64,000 nucleotides of DNA from an uncultured Bacteroidales bacterium (lineage in GTDB: Bacteria; Bacteroidota; Bacteroidia; Bacteroidales; FEN-979). The stretch covers positions 229,876 to 293,875 of the forward strand of contig CAILVF010000087.1 in the NCBI GenBank assembly GCA_903837605.1, read 5' to 3'. The notes under the pieces were generated by a model. It searched no databases and was not told the origin of the DNA. It worked only from the letters and a program-made list of their open reading frames with translations. Shown here piece by piece: positions 50,287-59,523 of the stretch (position 1 is its first letter; every line of letters begins with the position of its first letter). The translations under genes and the position numbers were made by a program.

Positions 50287-53277
50287 TCAGTCAAACTTCA
50301 CCAGGTTTTTGAAAAGGTCTTTCGATGAATTGATTTTATCGGCATTCCCATATACGCAGACCGCTTTCTGCTGAAGCATATCATTGATCATTTTTGCAAA
50401 GCCTTTGATATCTGCTGATTTTGTCGCAATGATGTCATCCCTGTCCTTCTGAATTTCCTTTGCAGTTCGTTTGGTAAAATAGTAATTCATCGCCGTTTCA
50501 CCCTTCTGGACATTGGTTTGCGGCATGTCCAGCTGAGAGATGGTTCCAAGGATGTACCTTGTCATGGAGGTTTCGTCTGCTTCAAATTTATTCAGGAAAT
50601 CAACCGTAGAGTTATACACATCGAAGGTTTCTTTAAGGTTCGGATCACGATATGAGGAAAAATACATCAAACCTGACGGTGATATGCTGGCAGATGCCCC
50701 GTAAGCGCCCCCCATAACGCGTATCCTCTGTCTCAGCCAATCCCTTGACAGGATAATATTGAGAACCCTCATTTTGCCGTCCCAGGCGTAGCCCAGTTTT
50801 TTATAATTATACCCTTCATATACGTATTGTACTTTTGATGCGGTTAGAATCCCTTCGTTCTTTTTTTCAAAGTTGAAAGACCATGTTTGGACAGGAGCCT
50901 GAGACCCGGGTAAAGTCTTCATAAAGATGGACAGTTCTTTATTAAAAGTTTCCAGTTCTTTGGTGCCGCAAGTGGCTGCCGCAAGAAGGTTTTCCTTTGC
51001 AAAAAGCAAAGCTGATGCTTTTTTCAGATTTGAAATTATTTTATCAGAATTCTTTTCAAAACCCTTTGTCAGGTCTGTAACAAACCAGTAATAATCAAGC
51101 CCGGTAGTTAGTTCATTTAACATCCCTGAATTGCTGTAATAGGAGGGTAAACGGGTTGCCGCCACCTGCGCCCCTTCCTGTTTTTTCGAAGCTTCCAGCT
51201 GGGATTGATGCCTTACAAGCAAAGTTTTTAATCGTGAAGTATCCGAAAAATCAGTACTATTAAGGATTTCGGAAGTCAGTTCAAATGTTTTTTTCAGCTT
51301 GTCACTCATGGCTGAAGACGCGACGACAAACTTGGGGATGAGGTTATTGTCGTCGGAGTTTTCAAGATAGGATTTCAATGTGGTATACAAGTTCCCGGTA
51401 TTGATATTCATAGCTTTGTTCAGTTCGCCATAGGAATAATTTTTAGTATTTAAAGAACCCAGGAGGTTGGAAAGTAGTGAAACCCACGGGATCATTTCCT
51501 GGGGAACAGTCCGTATGTCAAAATACAGGGTTGTATAAATTATGCCATTGGTGAATTCATCATGAAACAATACAGGAATGCCGCTCACCTGGCTTGATGA
51601 AACACCATACCAGCTTGCTTTTGGATCGATATCTTTTAGTGTCAGCAATGGAATGCATGCCAGGGCCTCCTTACTGTCCTGGCGTTTCTGGAAAGCAACA
51701 AGATCCTGGGTTTCTTTTACAAGCGAAGCAACAGCGTCGGTGCTAAGGCCTGCCTTATAGGCTTTGAGCTGCTCCTCAACTTTTGCATTCTTCACCTTAT
51801 CCAGACCAGGTTTGGGAACCAGTGTCAGCAGCACGGAATGGGTATTGCCAACGAAATACTTTTTGAGAATGGATTCAAAATAATTGCCGGTCAGGGCTTT
51901 TTTCACCTCAGCCAATGGCTTTTCATATTCGAGCCCCTGGAAGGGATTGCCGGCAAACAGCCAGCCTGGTTCGATCCAGCTTATGTATGAAATTCCTTTC
52001 TGGGCGTCGCTACCCTCACGCAGCCTGAATTCGGTACGGTTAATAACACCCTGGATTTCGCCTTTATCAAATCCTTTTACACTGACATCACGAATGGTAT
52101 TCATCACTGTTTCCAGAAACCTTGCTTTATCGGAGGCATTTGCATTCTTTACAGTGATCTGGATTACATTCTGATGGTAATTGCTGACAGAAGCATTCAC
52201 ATCCTGCCCGATCCCGGCCTTTTGCAGTGCAAGCCTTACCGGGGCTGTTTCCTGGTTAACCAGCAGTTCGGTAATCATTCCCAGTGCCGTGGTCAGGGAT
52301 TCATCGGTATTATAGCCTGCAACAAGACTCAGTGAAAGGAATGTCTGGTTTGCAGTATCTGCGCCTTCCATCACCGGGTAATAACCCCTGATATCCTTCA
52401 TTGCTTTAAAGGGTTTCTGGTCAGGCAATGCTGGTTTGAAACCTGAGCGGGTAAATGTTGAAAGGTATTCCCTGTCTATAAACTCAAGTTCTTTATCGAG
52501 GTCGGCATTTCCGTATAGAAGAATATAAGAATTTTCGGGATGGTAATATTTTTTGTGGAAGGCGACAAATGCTTCCTGGGTAAGAGTTGGAATTGCTGCA
52601 GGAAGACCGCCCGATTCAAATCCATACCCGTTATCGGGGAAGAGGTTTTTATAGATCTGGTAGCTCAGCTCATCTTCCGGGTTTGAAAAAACACCTCTCA
52701 TTTCGCCGTAAACCACTCCTTTGTATGTTATAGGATCATCTTTCCCGCCCAGGTCGTAATGCCATCCCTCCTGTTTCAGAATTCGGGGATCAGTATAGAG
52801 CAGGGGATGGAACACTGCATCGAGGTAAACATTCATCAGGTTGAAATAGTCCTTATCATTCATGCTTGCCACCGGGTAGGAAGTAAAGTCCTTACTGGTA
52901 AAAGCATTAATGAATGTTTTAAGGGATCCTTTGGCTAATACATCAAACGGGCTTTTAACAGGGAACTTTGTTGACCCGTTCAGGACTGAATGTTCCAGGA
53001 TGTGAGGAGCCCCGTTGTCGGAATCGGGAATCGTCTTGAAAGAGATGTCAAACGTTTTATTCGGATCGTTTGCTGCTATTTTAAACAGCTTTGCCCCGCT
53101 TTTAACATGCTCGTAATAATAGCATTCAGCATTTACTTCTTTGACGAATCTTTTCTCGATAAGCTTGAAGCCATGAGTTACTGTTTGGCTTTGCATCGGA
53201 AGAGCAAAAGAAAAAATGGAGATTAGTGTCAGGAGAGATAACCTTGACAACAAGCGAAATAATTCCTTTTTTTTCAT
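50287..53277 (-). CDS. M16C peptidase, presequence-protease-like
   Basis: This is a 996-residue zinc protease in the PreP/falcilysin class. The inverted zinc motif is HILEH (H92, E95, H96), and the distal Glu lies in YGEMRGVFSNPEDE (about 190-200). The two halves are joined by a helical hairpin, and the second half lacks the zinc motif, as expected. The N-terminal sequence ALPMQSQ suggests export to the periplasm, where it would cleave short unfolded peptides. Length is normal for the family. It is part of the 55551-47177 gene run, 36 bp after the membrane spermidine-synthase-like gene. Confidence 0.92.
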   Translation of the reverse strand: MKKKELFRLLSRLSLLTLISIFSFALPMQSQTVTHGFKLIEKRFVKEVNAECYYYEHVKSGAKLFKIAANDPNKTFDISFKTIPDSDNGAPHILEHSVLNGSTKFPVKSPFDVLAKGSLKTFINAFTSKDFTSYPVASMNDKDYFNLMNVYLDAVFHPLLYTDPRILKQEGWHYDLGGKDDPITYKGVVYGEMRGVFSNPEDELSYQIYKNLFPDNGYGFESGGLPAAIPTLTQEAFVAFHKKYYHPENSYILLYGNADLDKELEFIDREYLSTFTRSGFKPALPDQKPFKAMKDIRGYYPVMEGADTANQTFLSLSLVAGYNTDESLTTALGMITELLVNQETAPVRLALQKAGIGQDVNASVSNYHQNVIQITVKNANASDKARFLETVMNTIRDVSVKGFDKGEIQGVINRTEFRLREGSDAQKGISYISWIEPGWLFAGNPFQGLEYEKPLAEVKKALTGNYFESILKKYFVGNTHSVLLTLVPKPGLDKVKNAKVEEQLKAYKAGLSTDAVASLVKETQDLVAFQKRQDSKEALACIPLLTLKDIDPKASWYGVSSSQVSGIPVLFHDEFTNGIIYTTLYFDIRTVPQEMIPWVSLLSNLLGSLNTKNYSYGELNKAMNINTGNLYTTLKSYLENSDDNNLIPKFVVASSAMSDKLKKTFELTSEILNSTDFSDTSRLKTLLVRHQSQLEASKKQEGAQVAATRLPSYYSNSGMLNELTTGLDYYWFVTDLTKGFEKNSDKIISNLKKASALLFAKENLLAAATCGTKELETFNKELSIFMKTLPGSQAPVQTWSFNFEKKNEGILTASKVQYVYEGYNYKKLGYAWDGKMRVLNIILSRDWLRQRIRVMGGAYGASASISPSGLMYFSSYRDPNLKETFDVYNSTVDFLNKFEADETSMTRYILGTISQLDMPQTNVQKGETAMNYYFTKRTAKEIQKDRDDIIATKSADIKGFAKMINDMLQQKAVCVYGNADKINSSKDLFKNLVKFD

Positions 53278-53313
53278 GGTGAAGTAGTTTTAAGAATATA
53301 CATATTTTATGGT

Positions 53314-55551
53314 TTAATGTTTTGCAATTCCGGAGATATATATGAGATATGCTATCAAATACATAATCATTCCAGCAAGAAGTGCAATGGAATAGCCGAA
53401 TGAAGAGGCTATGAGAATGATTCCGACCGAGCCTATAACCGAAGCGCTTCCGGTTACTGCGAAGGCCCAGTCGACCTGTGAGCTGATCTTTGCAGCTGCT
53501 TTGGGGAAAGGCATTCCCATAAAGTACCCTAATGGAGCGATCAGAATTGCGCTCAGGAACATCCTCGGGAACAGGTTCCAATCACCGAGTAAATAAAATA
53601 GTTGCCTGAAAAGAAAAACATCTGCCAGCAGCCATACGGCGATAAATATAAAGACCACATTCGGGGAAAACTTTTCAGAATGAAGGCTGCCAAGGCCGCT
53701 TGAGACAAGCATTATCATCAGGACCAAAGCGACACTGTAAATTGAAGATCCGATGAACAAAGTATATTTCTGTATCAGGATCACTTCAAGGATCATATAG
53801 CCCATCCCGATAAAAAAGAAATACAGCCAGGGAAGCAGTTTTAATTTCTCTCCTTTAAAAAGGTATGGCAGGAGGTTAAGCGGGATGATAAGGACAGCGC
53901 AGACAATGAGAATGATGAGCATGATCACCCGGCTTAAGGGGAATCCCGTGAATTCATACAATGGGATCTGGTCCAGGCCCGATAATTTGATGTTTCTGAG
54001 CAATCCCTGCTGGGCAATAAACGGACGGTCATCGGTACACGGGGAAATATCGACTTTGGCATTTATTGCCATTGTCCTCCATCCGAACCGGACTATGCGG
54101 TTGTACATATTGTTTTTATTATTCTCCGATGCAGGGTATAACAAATGGATCTCTTTATAATTCTCAGGTGTTAGTTTGCCAAATGCGTTTTCAATGGTTT
54201 CCCTGTCGAGCGGCCGTTTTGAAACAAGCAGGATTTTCCTGCGCATCCCCGGCAGGTTGTATACAGCGAAATGAGATTTCGGATCAGGGACTTTCAGCAT
54301 GGTTAACGCATCCATCACTTCCGACACAAGCCGGGTTGCATAAAACTGGTGTTCTATTGATAAAAACCCGTTTGCGGATAAGGCTTTCCAGTAATCCATG
54401 AATGCTTCCGTTGTAAAGATGTAATTTTCGGCCAGGGCAAAGGAACCTGAAGCAAACGCAGCCCAGGAATTGGAACTCAGTGAATAGATGATATCGAAAC
54501 GGTTTTCAAACTTCCTGATATAAGCCCTGGCATCTTCGGTGACTACTTTGACCCTGGGATCGTTATAAATATTTCCGGAAAAATCTTTCAGTTCCCCTTC
54601 TTTCATCAGGTAGTTTATATGGGGGATGACTTCCACGGCATGTATCTCCTTTGCATTATACTGCAATGCCTGCAGCACATCAGTCCCGCCGCCGGCACCG
54701 AGTGAAAGGAAACGGCATTCAGGAAATTTCCTGATCAGGTATCCGACATCGATGCCGAACTGGAATTTCAGGGAATCGGGTTTATTCCAGTTTCCGTCGA
54801 AGCGGTATACTGGCGTGTTAGCGATATTGTCGATGTTTATCGCCCTGGTGATGCTGTCACGTTCGTATATTTTAATCCTTGCAGTGGCATCCCAGTGCTT
54901 ATAAACTATGGGGGAGGGCTCTTCACGCTTTTGCCCTGGTATTTCGCCGGATTTAAAGGAAACAACCAATCCGCCCAGTAAAATTATTGAAGGAAGGATC
55001 CTTATCCAGGAGGTTGAGAGAATAAAAGAAGCAAGCAAAACCGGGAAGGCACAAAACAGGAGTGTAGCTTCTGCACCCAAAGCGTTCATGACAAGGATAA
55101 AGCAGATCACACCCAGAGAGGCCCCGATAAAATCCCACATGTAAAGACGGGATATGTGAGAAGAATTGTTTTTTAGCAGGTGAGCAAGAGAGATCCCTCC
55201 GAAGAAATAACCTGATCCAAGAAGAATGATGGCAATGATCAGTTTGAGTATCATCATGCGGCTGGATACCAGCTTCGTAAAATCGAGGTCCAGTTTGAAA
55301 ACCATGGGAACAGCAACCAGGATCATCATCCCGGTGAGACTAAGCCATACAGGCAGCAAACCGGGCCGGTTCATCCGAGGCAGCAGTTTAAAAAACAAGG
55401 CACCCAGGCCTAATCCAAGGACAGCCAGTGAAAGGACCAGGAAAGCAAAGGTGTAATAAAATTCAGCCGAGAAAAGCCTTGTCCAGAAGAGTTCGGTAGC
55501 GAGGATAGTAAGTGAGAGCAGGGCAATGCATAAGTACTTCTTATAGTTCAT
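53314..55551 (-). CDS. Membrane protein with spermidine-synthase-like domain
   Basis: This is a 745-residue protein. About seven to eight N-terminal membrane spans are followed by a soluble Rossmann domain (about 215-475) carrying the AdoMet/dcAdoMet-site motif SLGAGGGTDVL, the acidic VEVIPH and VVTEDARAYI. About seven C-terminal spans (about 515-745) complete the chain. The class is annotated as fused MFS/spermidine synthase. A true aminopropyltransferase activity is unproven, since similar soluble domains serve as methyltransferases. The start at ATG 55551 is chosen because a -7 box at 55569-55576 would lie inside the longer frame. It is first in the minus-strand cluster. Confidence 0.85.
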   Translation of the reverse strand: MNYKKYLCIALLSLTILATELFWTRLFSAEFYYTFAFLVLSLAVLGLGLGALFFKLLPRMNRPGLLPVWLSLTGMMILVAVPMVFKLDLDFTKLVSSRMMILKLIIAIILLGSGYFFGGISLAHLLKNNSSHISRLYMWDFIGASLGVICFILVMNALGAEATLLFCAFPVLLASFILSTSWIRILPSIILLGGLVVSFKSGEIPGQKREEPSPIVYKHWDATARIKIYERDSITRAINIDNIANTPVYRFDGNWNKPDSLKFQFGIDVGYLIRKFPECRFLSLGAGGGTDVLQALQYNAKEIHAVEVIPHINYLMKEGELKDFSGNIYNDPRVKVVTEDARAYIRKFENRFDIIYSLSSNSWAAFASGSFALAENYIFTTEAFMDYWKALSANGFLSIEHQFYATRLVSEVMDALTMLKVPDPKSHFAVYNLPGMRRKILLVSKRPLDRETIENAFGKLTPENYKEIHLLYPASENNKNNMYNRIVRFGWRTMAINAKVDISPCTDDRPFIAQQGLLRNIKLSGLDQIPLYEFTGFPLSRVIMLIILIVCAVLIIPLNLLPYLFKGEKLKLLPWLYFFFIGMGYMILEVILIQKYTLFIGSSIYSVALVLMIMLVSSGLGSLHSEKFSPNVVFIFIAVWLLADVFLFRQLFYLLGDWNLFPRMFLSAILIAPLGYFMGMPFPKAAAKISSQVDWAFAVTGSASVIGSVGIILIASSFGYSIALLAGMIMYLIAYLIYISGIAKH

Positions 55552-55568
55552 AAGTTCCGGAATTTCTC

Positions 55569-55576
55569 CAAATGTA
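55569..55576 (-). promoter_or_regulatory. -7 box (TACATTTG) for the 55551-47177 gene run
   Basis: Minus-strand TACATTTG matches TAnnTTTG. The leader to the ATG at 55551 would be about 10-12 bases. No further box is seen in the 29-40 bp gaps downstream, so one transcript may cover five genes. Confidence 0.55.
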
Positions 55577-55740
55577 TTTCTCATCGCATTGTTGCCCTAA
55601 TGTTTTCGGTGAAAAGGCTTAAACAGACGATATAGTTCAGGGAATAGTCCGGTAAGCATGTCTTGCAGAAGTATAATACGGTTTCATCGATGAACGGGTC
55701 ATGGTTACCAATTACTTTTTCCGTTCCCTTATCCGACGGC

Positions 55741-55748
55741 TACATTTG
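55741..55748 (+). promoter_or_regulatory. -7 box (TACATTTG) for the second propeller gene
   Basis: TACATTTG matches TAnnTTTG, with a T-run (TTTTT) ending exactly 20 bases upstream at the -33 position. The leader to the ATG at 55781 is about 25 bases. Confidence 0.6.
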
Positions 55749-55780
55749 CTAAGTTGTTTGTAATGTTAATTTGAGTCAGG

Positions 55781-57001
55781 ATGAAGAAGAAACTGATATT
55801 GCTCGCATTTGCATTGCTTTTGATCTCTGAGAGTTATGCCCAGGAAGAAATAGCCCAGTGGAGAGGGCCGGAGCGGAATGGAAATTATCCTGAAAAAAAT
55901 CTTCTCTCCTCCTGGCCCGCCGGAGGCCCCCCCCTGCTTTGGAAATATGACAGCCTGGGATCGGGATACTCATCGGCGGCCGTGACTGCAAGTCATGTAT
56001 ACACGGTGGGCATGAATGACAGCACCAGCTACCTGTTCTGTTTCGACTTAAAAGGGAAGTTGCTGTGGAAAAGCAGGCTGGGACACGACTGGACCGTTAA
56101 CTGGCCGGGAACAAGGTCAAGCCCGCTTATCTATATCGATTTAGGTTATGTGCTGAACGGTGAAGGCATGCTCTATTGTTTTGACCTTGAAAAAGGAAAG
56201 ATTGCCTGGCAAAAGGATATCAGGTCGGAATACGGAGCCAGGAGCCTCGAATTTGGCTATTGTGATAACCTGGTCGCAGACGGGGATAAATTATTTTGTT
56301 CTCCCGCCGGCCTGGAAACCACGGTTGTTGCCCTGAACCGGAAAACAGGCGACCTGATCTGGAAAAGTGAATCCCTGCACGACACCAATGTGTATTGTTC
56401 CCCTATCCTGATTGAAAGAGGGGGGAAGAAATTTTATATAAATCAGACAAGGAAAAGCTTATATTCAGTGGATGCAGAAAACGGCAGGATTGCCTGGACA
56501 GCCGGCCTCACCGGTAACTTTCACCCGAGCACGCCCCTGTTTTTCAACGGATGTCTTTTTGCAATTGACGGGGGAAAATCGGGGAGTTTCATGTTAAAGA
56601 TCTCTGAAGACGGATACAGCTGTTCCGAAATCTGGAGGAATACCCGGTTGAATGTGGTACAGGGTCATGTTGTAATGCTGGGAGACTGCATTTTCGGTGT
56701 CTGTGACAGGAAAATAGTATGCATTGACTGGAAGAACGGAAATGAAATTTTCAATGACTCAGTAAAATCAAACATCCAGACTTTTATCGCTGCCGGTAAT
56801 TGTATTTACTCATACAGTGACAAGGGGAGGATCGATCTGATTGAACCTGCCTCTTCCAGGCTACTTTACCGCGGTTCGTTTCAGTTGACGGGAGGTAGAA
56901 AGGAACATTGTTCACACCCGGTGATCAGGGATGGTAAATTATACATACGGCATGATAATTCCCTGTTTGTTTACAATGTTTCGCAAGGGAGCCCGCAATA
57001 A
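55781..57001 (+). CDS. Secreted PQQ-like beta-propeller protein, paralogue
   Basis: This is a 406-residue protein with a signal peptide ending ESYAQ. The mature protein starts with AQWRGPERNG, a common opening of PQQ-like propellers. Repeats then show LFCFDLKGKLLWKSRLG, YCFDLEKGKIAWQKDI and VALNRKTGDLIWKSE. It is clearly related to the protein of 47177-48346, sharing blocks such as NWPGTRSSP against NYPGSRASP and LYIRHDNSLFVYN against LYIRHGDALLVYD. It therefore arose by duplication, now in reverse orientation 7.4 kb away. Cofactor binding is not shown. Confidence 0.87.
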   Translation: MKKKLILLAFALLLISESYAQEEIAQWRGPERNGNYPEKNLLSSWPAGGPPLLWKYDSLGSGYSSAAVTASHVYTVGMNDSTSYLFCFDLKGKLLWKSRLGHDWTVNWPGTRSSPLIYIDLGYVLNGEGMLYCFDLEKGKIAWQKDIRSEYGARSLEFGYCDNLVADGDKLFCSPAGLETTVVALNRKTGDLIWKSESLHDTNVYCSPILIERGGKKFYINQTRKSLYSVDAENGRIAWTAGLTGNFHPSTPLFFNGCLFAIDGGKSGSFMLKISEDGYSCSEIWRNTRLNVVQGHVVMLGDCIFGVCDRKIVCIDWKNGNEIFNDSVKSNIQTFIAAGNCIYSYSDKGRIDLIEPASSRLLYRGSFQLTGGRKEHCSHPVIRDGKLYIRHDNSLFVYNVSQGSPQ

Positions 57002-57075
57002 ATTGTACTCAACTTTCCAGGTGCCATCCCTGATATTTGTTATGAGAGCACTCAATCAATATTAAACCAGATTTT

Positions 57076-57927
57076 ATGAAAAAAGCGATTCTGATCATTT
57101 CAGCATTATTACTGCCTGCACTTTTTTATGCCCAGAACACTCCTGACCTGAAAGCCGATTCGGCAGCGGTTATTGCAACGGCCCTTGACTACGGTGACGG
57201 GTTTTATTCTGGAGATGCGGCAAGGATGGAGAAAGCGATCCACCCCGACCTCAACAAGGTTTGCCCTATGGTCATGCCCCAGACAGGAAAAACCTTCCTG
57301 ATCTATTCATCCTATAGTTCATTGATTGAACTCAGCCGTGCAAAATTGGGGCTTACTGAAGAAGCAAACCGCAAGATCAGCGTCAGGGTGCTTAAAATCA
57401 ATGAGAACCTTGCCTGTGCCAGGCTTACTTCGGCCAGCTTCAACGATTATCTTGAGATGGTGAAAATCGACGGGCAGTGGAAAATTGTGAATGTGCTATG
57501 GACCTTTGGCCCCGATTCGCCCAATCGTAATGTGCCGGCCGGCTTTAAAGGGGAAGAAGACAAGCCTTTGGTCGAACAGGCTGTGCGCGATTTCATAGAA
57601 GGATTATATACCTCCGATGTGCCAAGAGTTGAGAAGGTCCTTCACCCGGAATATAAAAGAGCGACACCGATTATAATGCAACAAACAGGTAAAACCATGA
57701 TCAACAGGGATGCGGCAAGCGGGATCCTGGAAGCTGCAAGGGCGAAAGCCGGGGAGCTCGACAGGGGAAAATGGAACATAAGCATCAATGTGCTTGACCT
57801 TATGGACGGACTGGCTTTTGCAGAACTCACCGTTCCGACAGGCACGAGCTATTGCCAGCTGGCAAAGATAGACGGGCAGTGGAAGATCATCAACATCCTG
57901 AGAAAAACCGCAAAACAAACGAAATAA
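57076..57927 (+). CDS. Secreted tandem NTF2-like (lumazine-binding-type) protein
   Basis: This is a 283-residue protein with a signal peptide ending LFYAQ. Two copies of an NTF2-like domain of the Lumazine_bd_2 type follow, about 27-155 and 168-280. The copies share ARMEKAIHPDLNK against PRVEKVLHPEYKR, PQTGKTFL against QQTGKTMI, and a matching KIDGQWKIVN / KIDGQWKIIN end. Such domains usually bind small ligands or act as scaffolds; no catalytic residues can be assigned. One chain with both halves would mimic the usual dimer. It lies 74 bp after the propeller gene and could share its transcript. Confidence 0.85.
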   Translation: MKKAILIISALLLPALFYAQNTPDLKADSAAVIATALDYGDGFYSGDAARMEKAIHPDLNKVCPMVMPQTGKTFLIYSSYSSLIELSRAKLGLTEEANRKISVRVLKINENLACARLTSASFNDYLEMVKIDGQWKIVNVLWTFGPDSPNRNVPAGFKGEEDKPLVEQAVRDFIEGLYTSDVPRVEKVLHPEYKRATPIIMQQTGKTMINRDAASGILEAARAKAGELDRGKWNISINVLDLMDGLAFAELTVPTGTSYCQLAKIDGQWKIINILRKTAKQTK

Positions 57928-57986
57928 TCGTTCCGCTTTGAACCCTTTTCAGATTACCCAGGCGAGCCTGACCTGCGGATTGGTGT

Positions 57987-59366
57987 TCAAAGTCCGTAAT
58001 TATCGATCAGGTAAACCAGCCCCGCAATCGCTGCGGCGCCTAACTCAAGTTCACGCACATTGACCTTGTCGAAAGTGTCGTTGCCGCTGTGGTGGTAATC
58101 GAAGTAACGCTGGGGATCAGTCACAAGGCCGATCAGGGGAGTTCCCTGTTCTTTAAGGTTATGGATATCGACCCCGCTGCCTCCTTTTTCGAAGAACCAG
58201 AGGTTATAGGGAGAGAACACAGGTTTCCAGCTCCTGATCTTATTTAACTGCGGATCAGGTGCATCGATGGAGAAGCCCCAGGGGCTTGCACCCCCGCGGT
58301 CGGCTTCGATACCGGCTATATGTTTTTCGCCTTTCTTCTTTGCCGTTTCGGCATAGGCTGCTGCGCCTCTCTGGGCGATCTCCTCGTCCATGAAGGCGAC
58401 GGCTCTGATGGTATGTTTGGGTTTGATTCCAAGGGCTTTGTATATCCTGAGGACTTCAAGTCCCTGGATCATCCCGGCCCCGTCGTCATGCGCCCCTTCG
58501 CCTATATCCCAGGAATCGAGATGGCCCCCGAAAACGATGACTTCTTCAGGGTGTTCGCTTCCCCTGATCTCGCCTATGACATTGGCACTCAAAACTTCGG
58601 GAAGGTTGATGCAATTCATGTTCATGTTCAGTTTCAGGGAGGGATCTTCTTTAAGCCAGGACGATAACAGGTCGGCATCATTGGTGCTAACGCACATCGC
58701 CGGGATGGGCTTAACGGTATCGGCATAATGCTGGACCCCGGTATGCGGGAAGTTGTCGTGGGCGGTGGTTGCCGAGCGCACAATGACGGCAAGGGCTCCG
58801 AACCGGGCCGCCTGCATGGCGCCCCGGGCGCGCTGGTCGACGGCTCCTCCATAGGATTCGAAAGTGTTGATGCGTGATTCATCGGCGGCCCGGTTGAAAA
58901 AAACTATTTTCCCTTCAATTGCTTTTCGGCCCGTGGTCTTCAGTTCGTCGAAATTGTGAACTTCGACCACCTCAGCTTTGATCCCCCCATCTTCCGTGCC
59001 TATCGAGGTCCCGAGAGAACAAACATGAAGATCTTTTTTCCCTTTCTTCTTCGACACTATCTGTGCAATTTCTTTATTACCCCTTTCCCAATGCTTCACC
59101 TTTACCGGCTGGAGATAAACCGTATCGGGCTTCATGCCCTCCATCAGCTTCTTCACATACTGCACAGCCTCCCTGGCTCCGGCTGTGCCGCAAATCCTGC
59201 CGCCTATCTTCGTACATAAATATTCAAGGTTCTTGTATCCGGCGGGATTGGTCAGGGCCTCGGTATACATCTTCCTGATCATGACCGAATCCTGATTCTG
59301 GGCATGGGAAACCTTTATCAATACTGTCAGTAATAAAGACAGTGTTATTATTATCAGTTTGCGCAT
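57987..59366 (-). CDS. M28-family zinc aminopeptidase with PA insert
   Basis: This is a 459-residue protein with a signal peptide ending VSHAQ. The catalytic domain is split by a protease-associated domain (about 130-250, RARGAMQAARFGALAVIVRS). Zinc-site residues are visible: H and D in GGHLDSWDIGEG, D in AHDDGAG, E-E in FMDEEIAQRG and a later H in YFDYHHSGNDT. It should remove N-terminal residues from peptides in the periplasm or outside the cell. Length and order fit carboxypeptidase Q-like M28B members. It is a single gene, convergent with the NTF2-like gene. Confidence 0.92.
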   Translation of the reverse strand: MRKLIIITLSLLLTVLIKVSHAQNQDSVMIRKMYTEALTNPAGYKNLEYLCTKIGGRICGTAGAREAVQYVKKLMEGMKPDTVYLQPVKVKHWERGNKEIAQIVSKKKGKKDLHVCSLGTSIGTEDGGIKAEVVEVHNFDELKTTGRKAIEGKIVFFNRAADESRINTFESYGGAVDQRARGAMQAARFGALAVIVRSATTAHDNFPHTGVQHYADTVKPIPAMCVSTNDADLLSSWLKEDPSLKLNMNMNCINLPEVLSANVIGEIRGSEHPEEVIVFGGHLDSWDIGEGAHDDGAGMIQGLEVLRIYKALGIKPKHTIRAVAFMDEEIAQRGAAAYAETAKKKGEKHIAGIEADRGGASPWGFSIDAPDPQLNKIRSWKPVFSPYNLWFFEKGGSGVDIHNLKEQGTPLIGLVTDPQRYFDYHHSGNDTFDKVNVRELELGAAAIAGLVYLIDNYGL

Positions 59367-59468
59367 TGCATAGGTTTAGGGCCGTAAAATTACCAATATT
59401 ATCGAAGGCGGATGGACTTATCCTGAACCTTATCCGCAGTATTAAACAATAGAAAACAATAAAAAACA

Positions 59469-59499
59469 TTGACAAACGCTTATAAATGTATTATCTTTG
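59469..59499 (+). promoter_or_regulatory. Full Bacteroidota promoter (TTG-N20-TATCTTTG)
   Basis: TTGACA starts at 59469 and TATCTTTG ends at 59499. The spacer between TTG and the -7 box is exactly 20 bases. This is the best match in the window to the Bacteroidota housekeeping promoter. The leader to the ATG at 59524 is about 18 bases. Confidence 0.8.
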
Positions 59500-59523
59500 T
59501 CAGTACGTAAACTCAATTAGCCC

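Noticed and set aside
47177..57001. Quinoprotein dehydrogenase function for the two propellers
   Set aside because: No PQQ-contacting disulfide ring, calcium site or cytochrome module is visible; they are propellers of the BamB-like kind.
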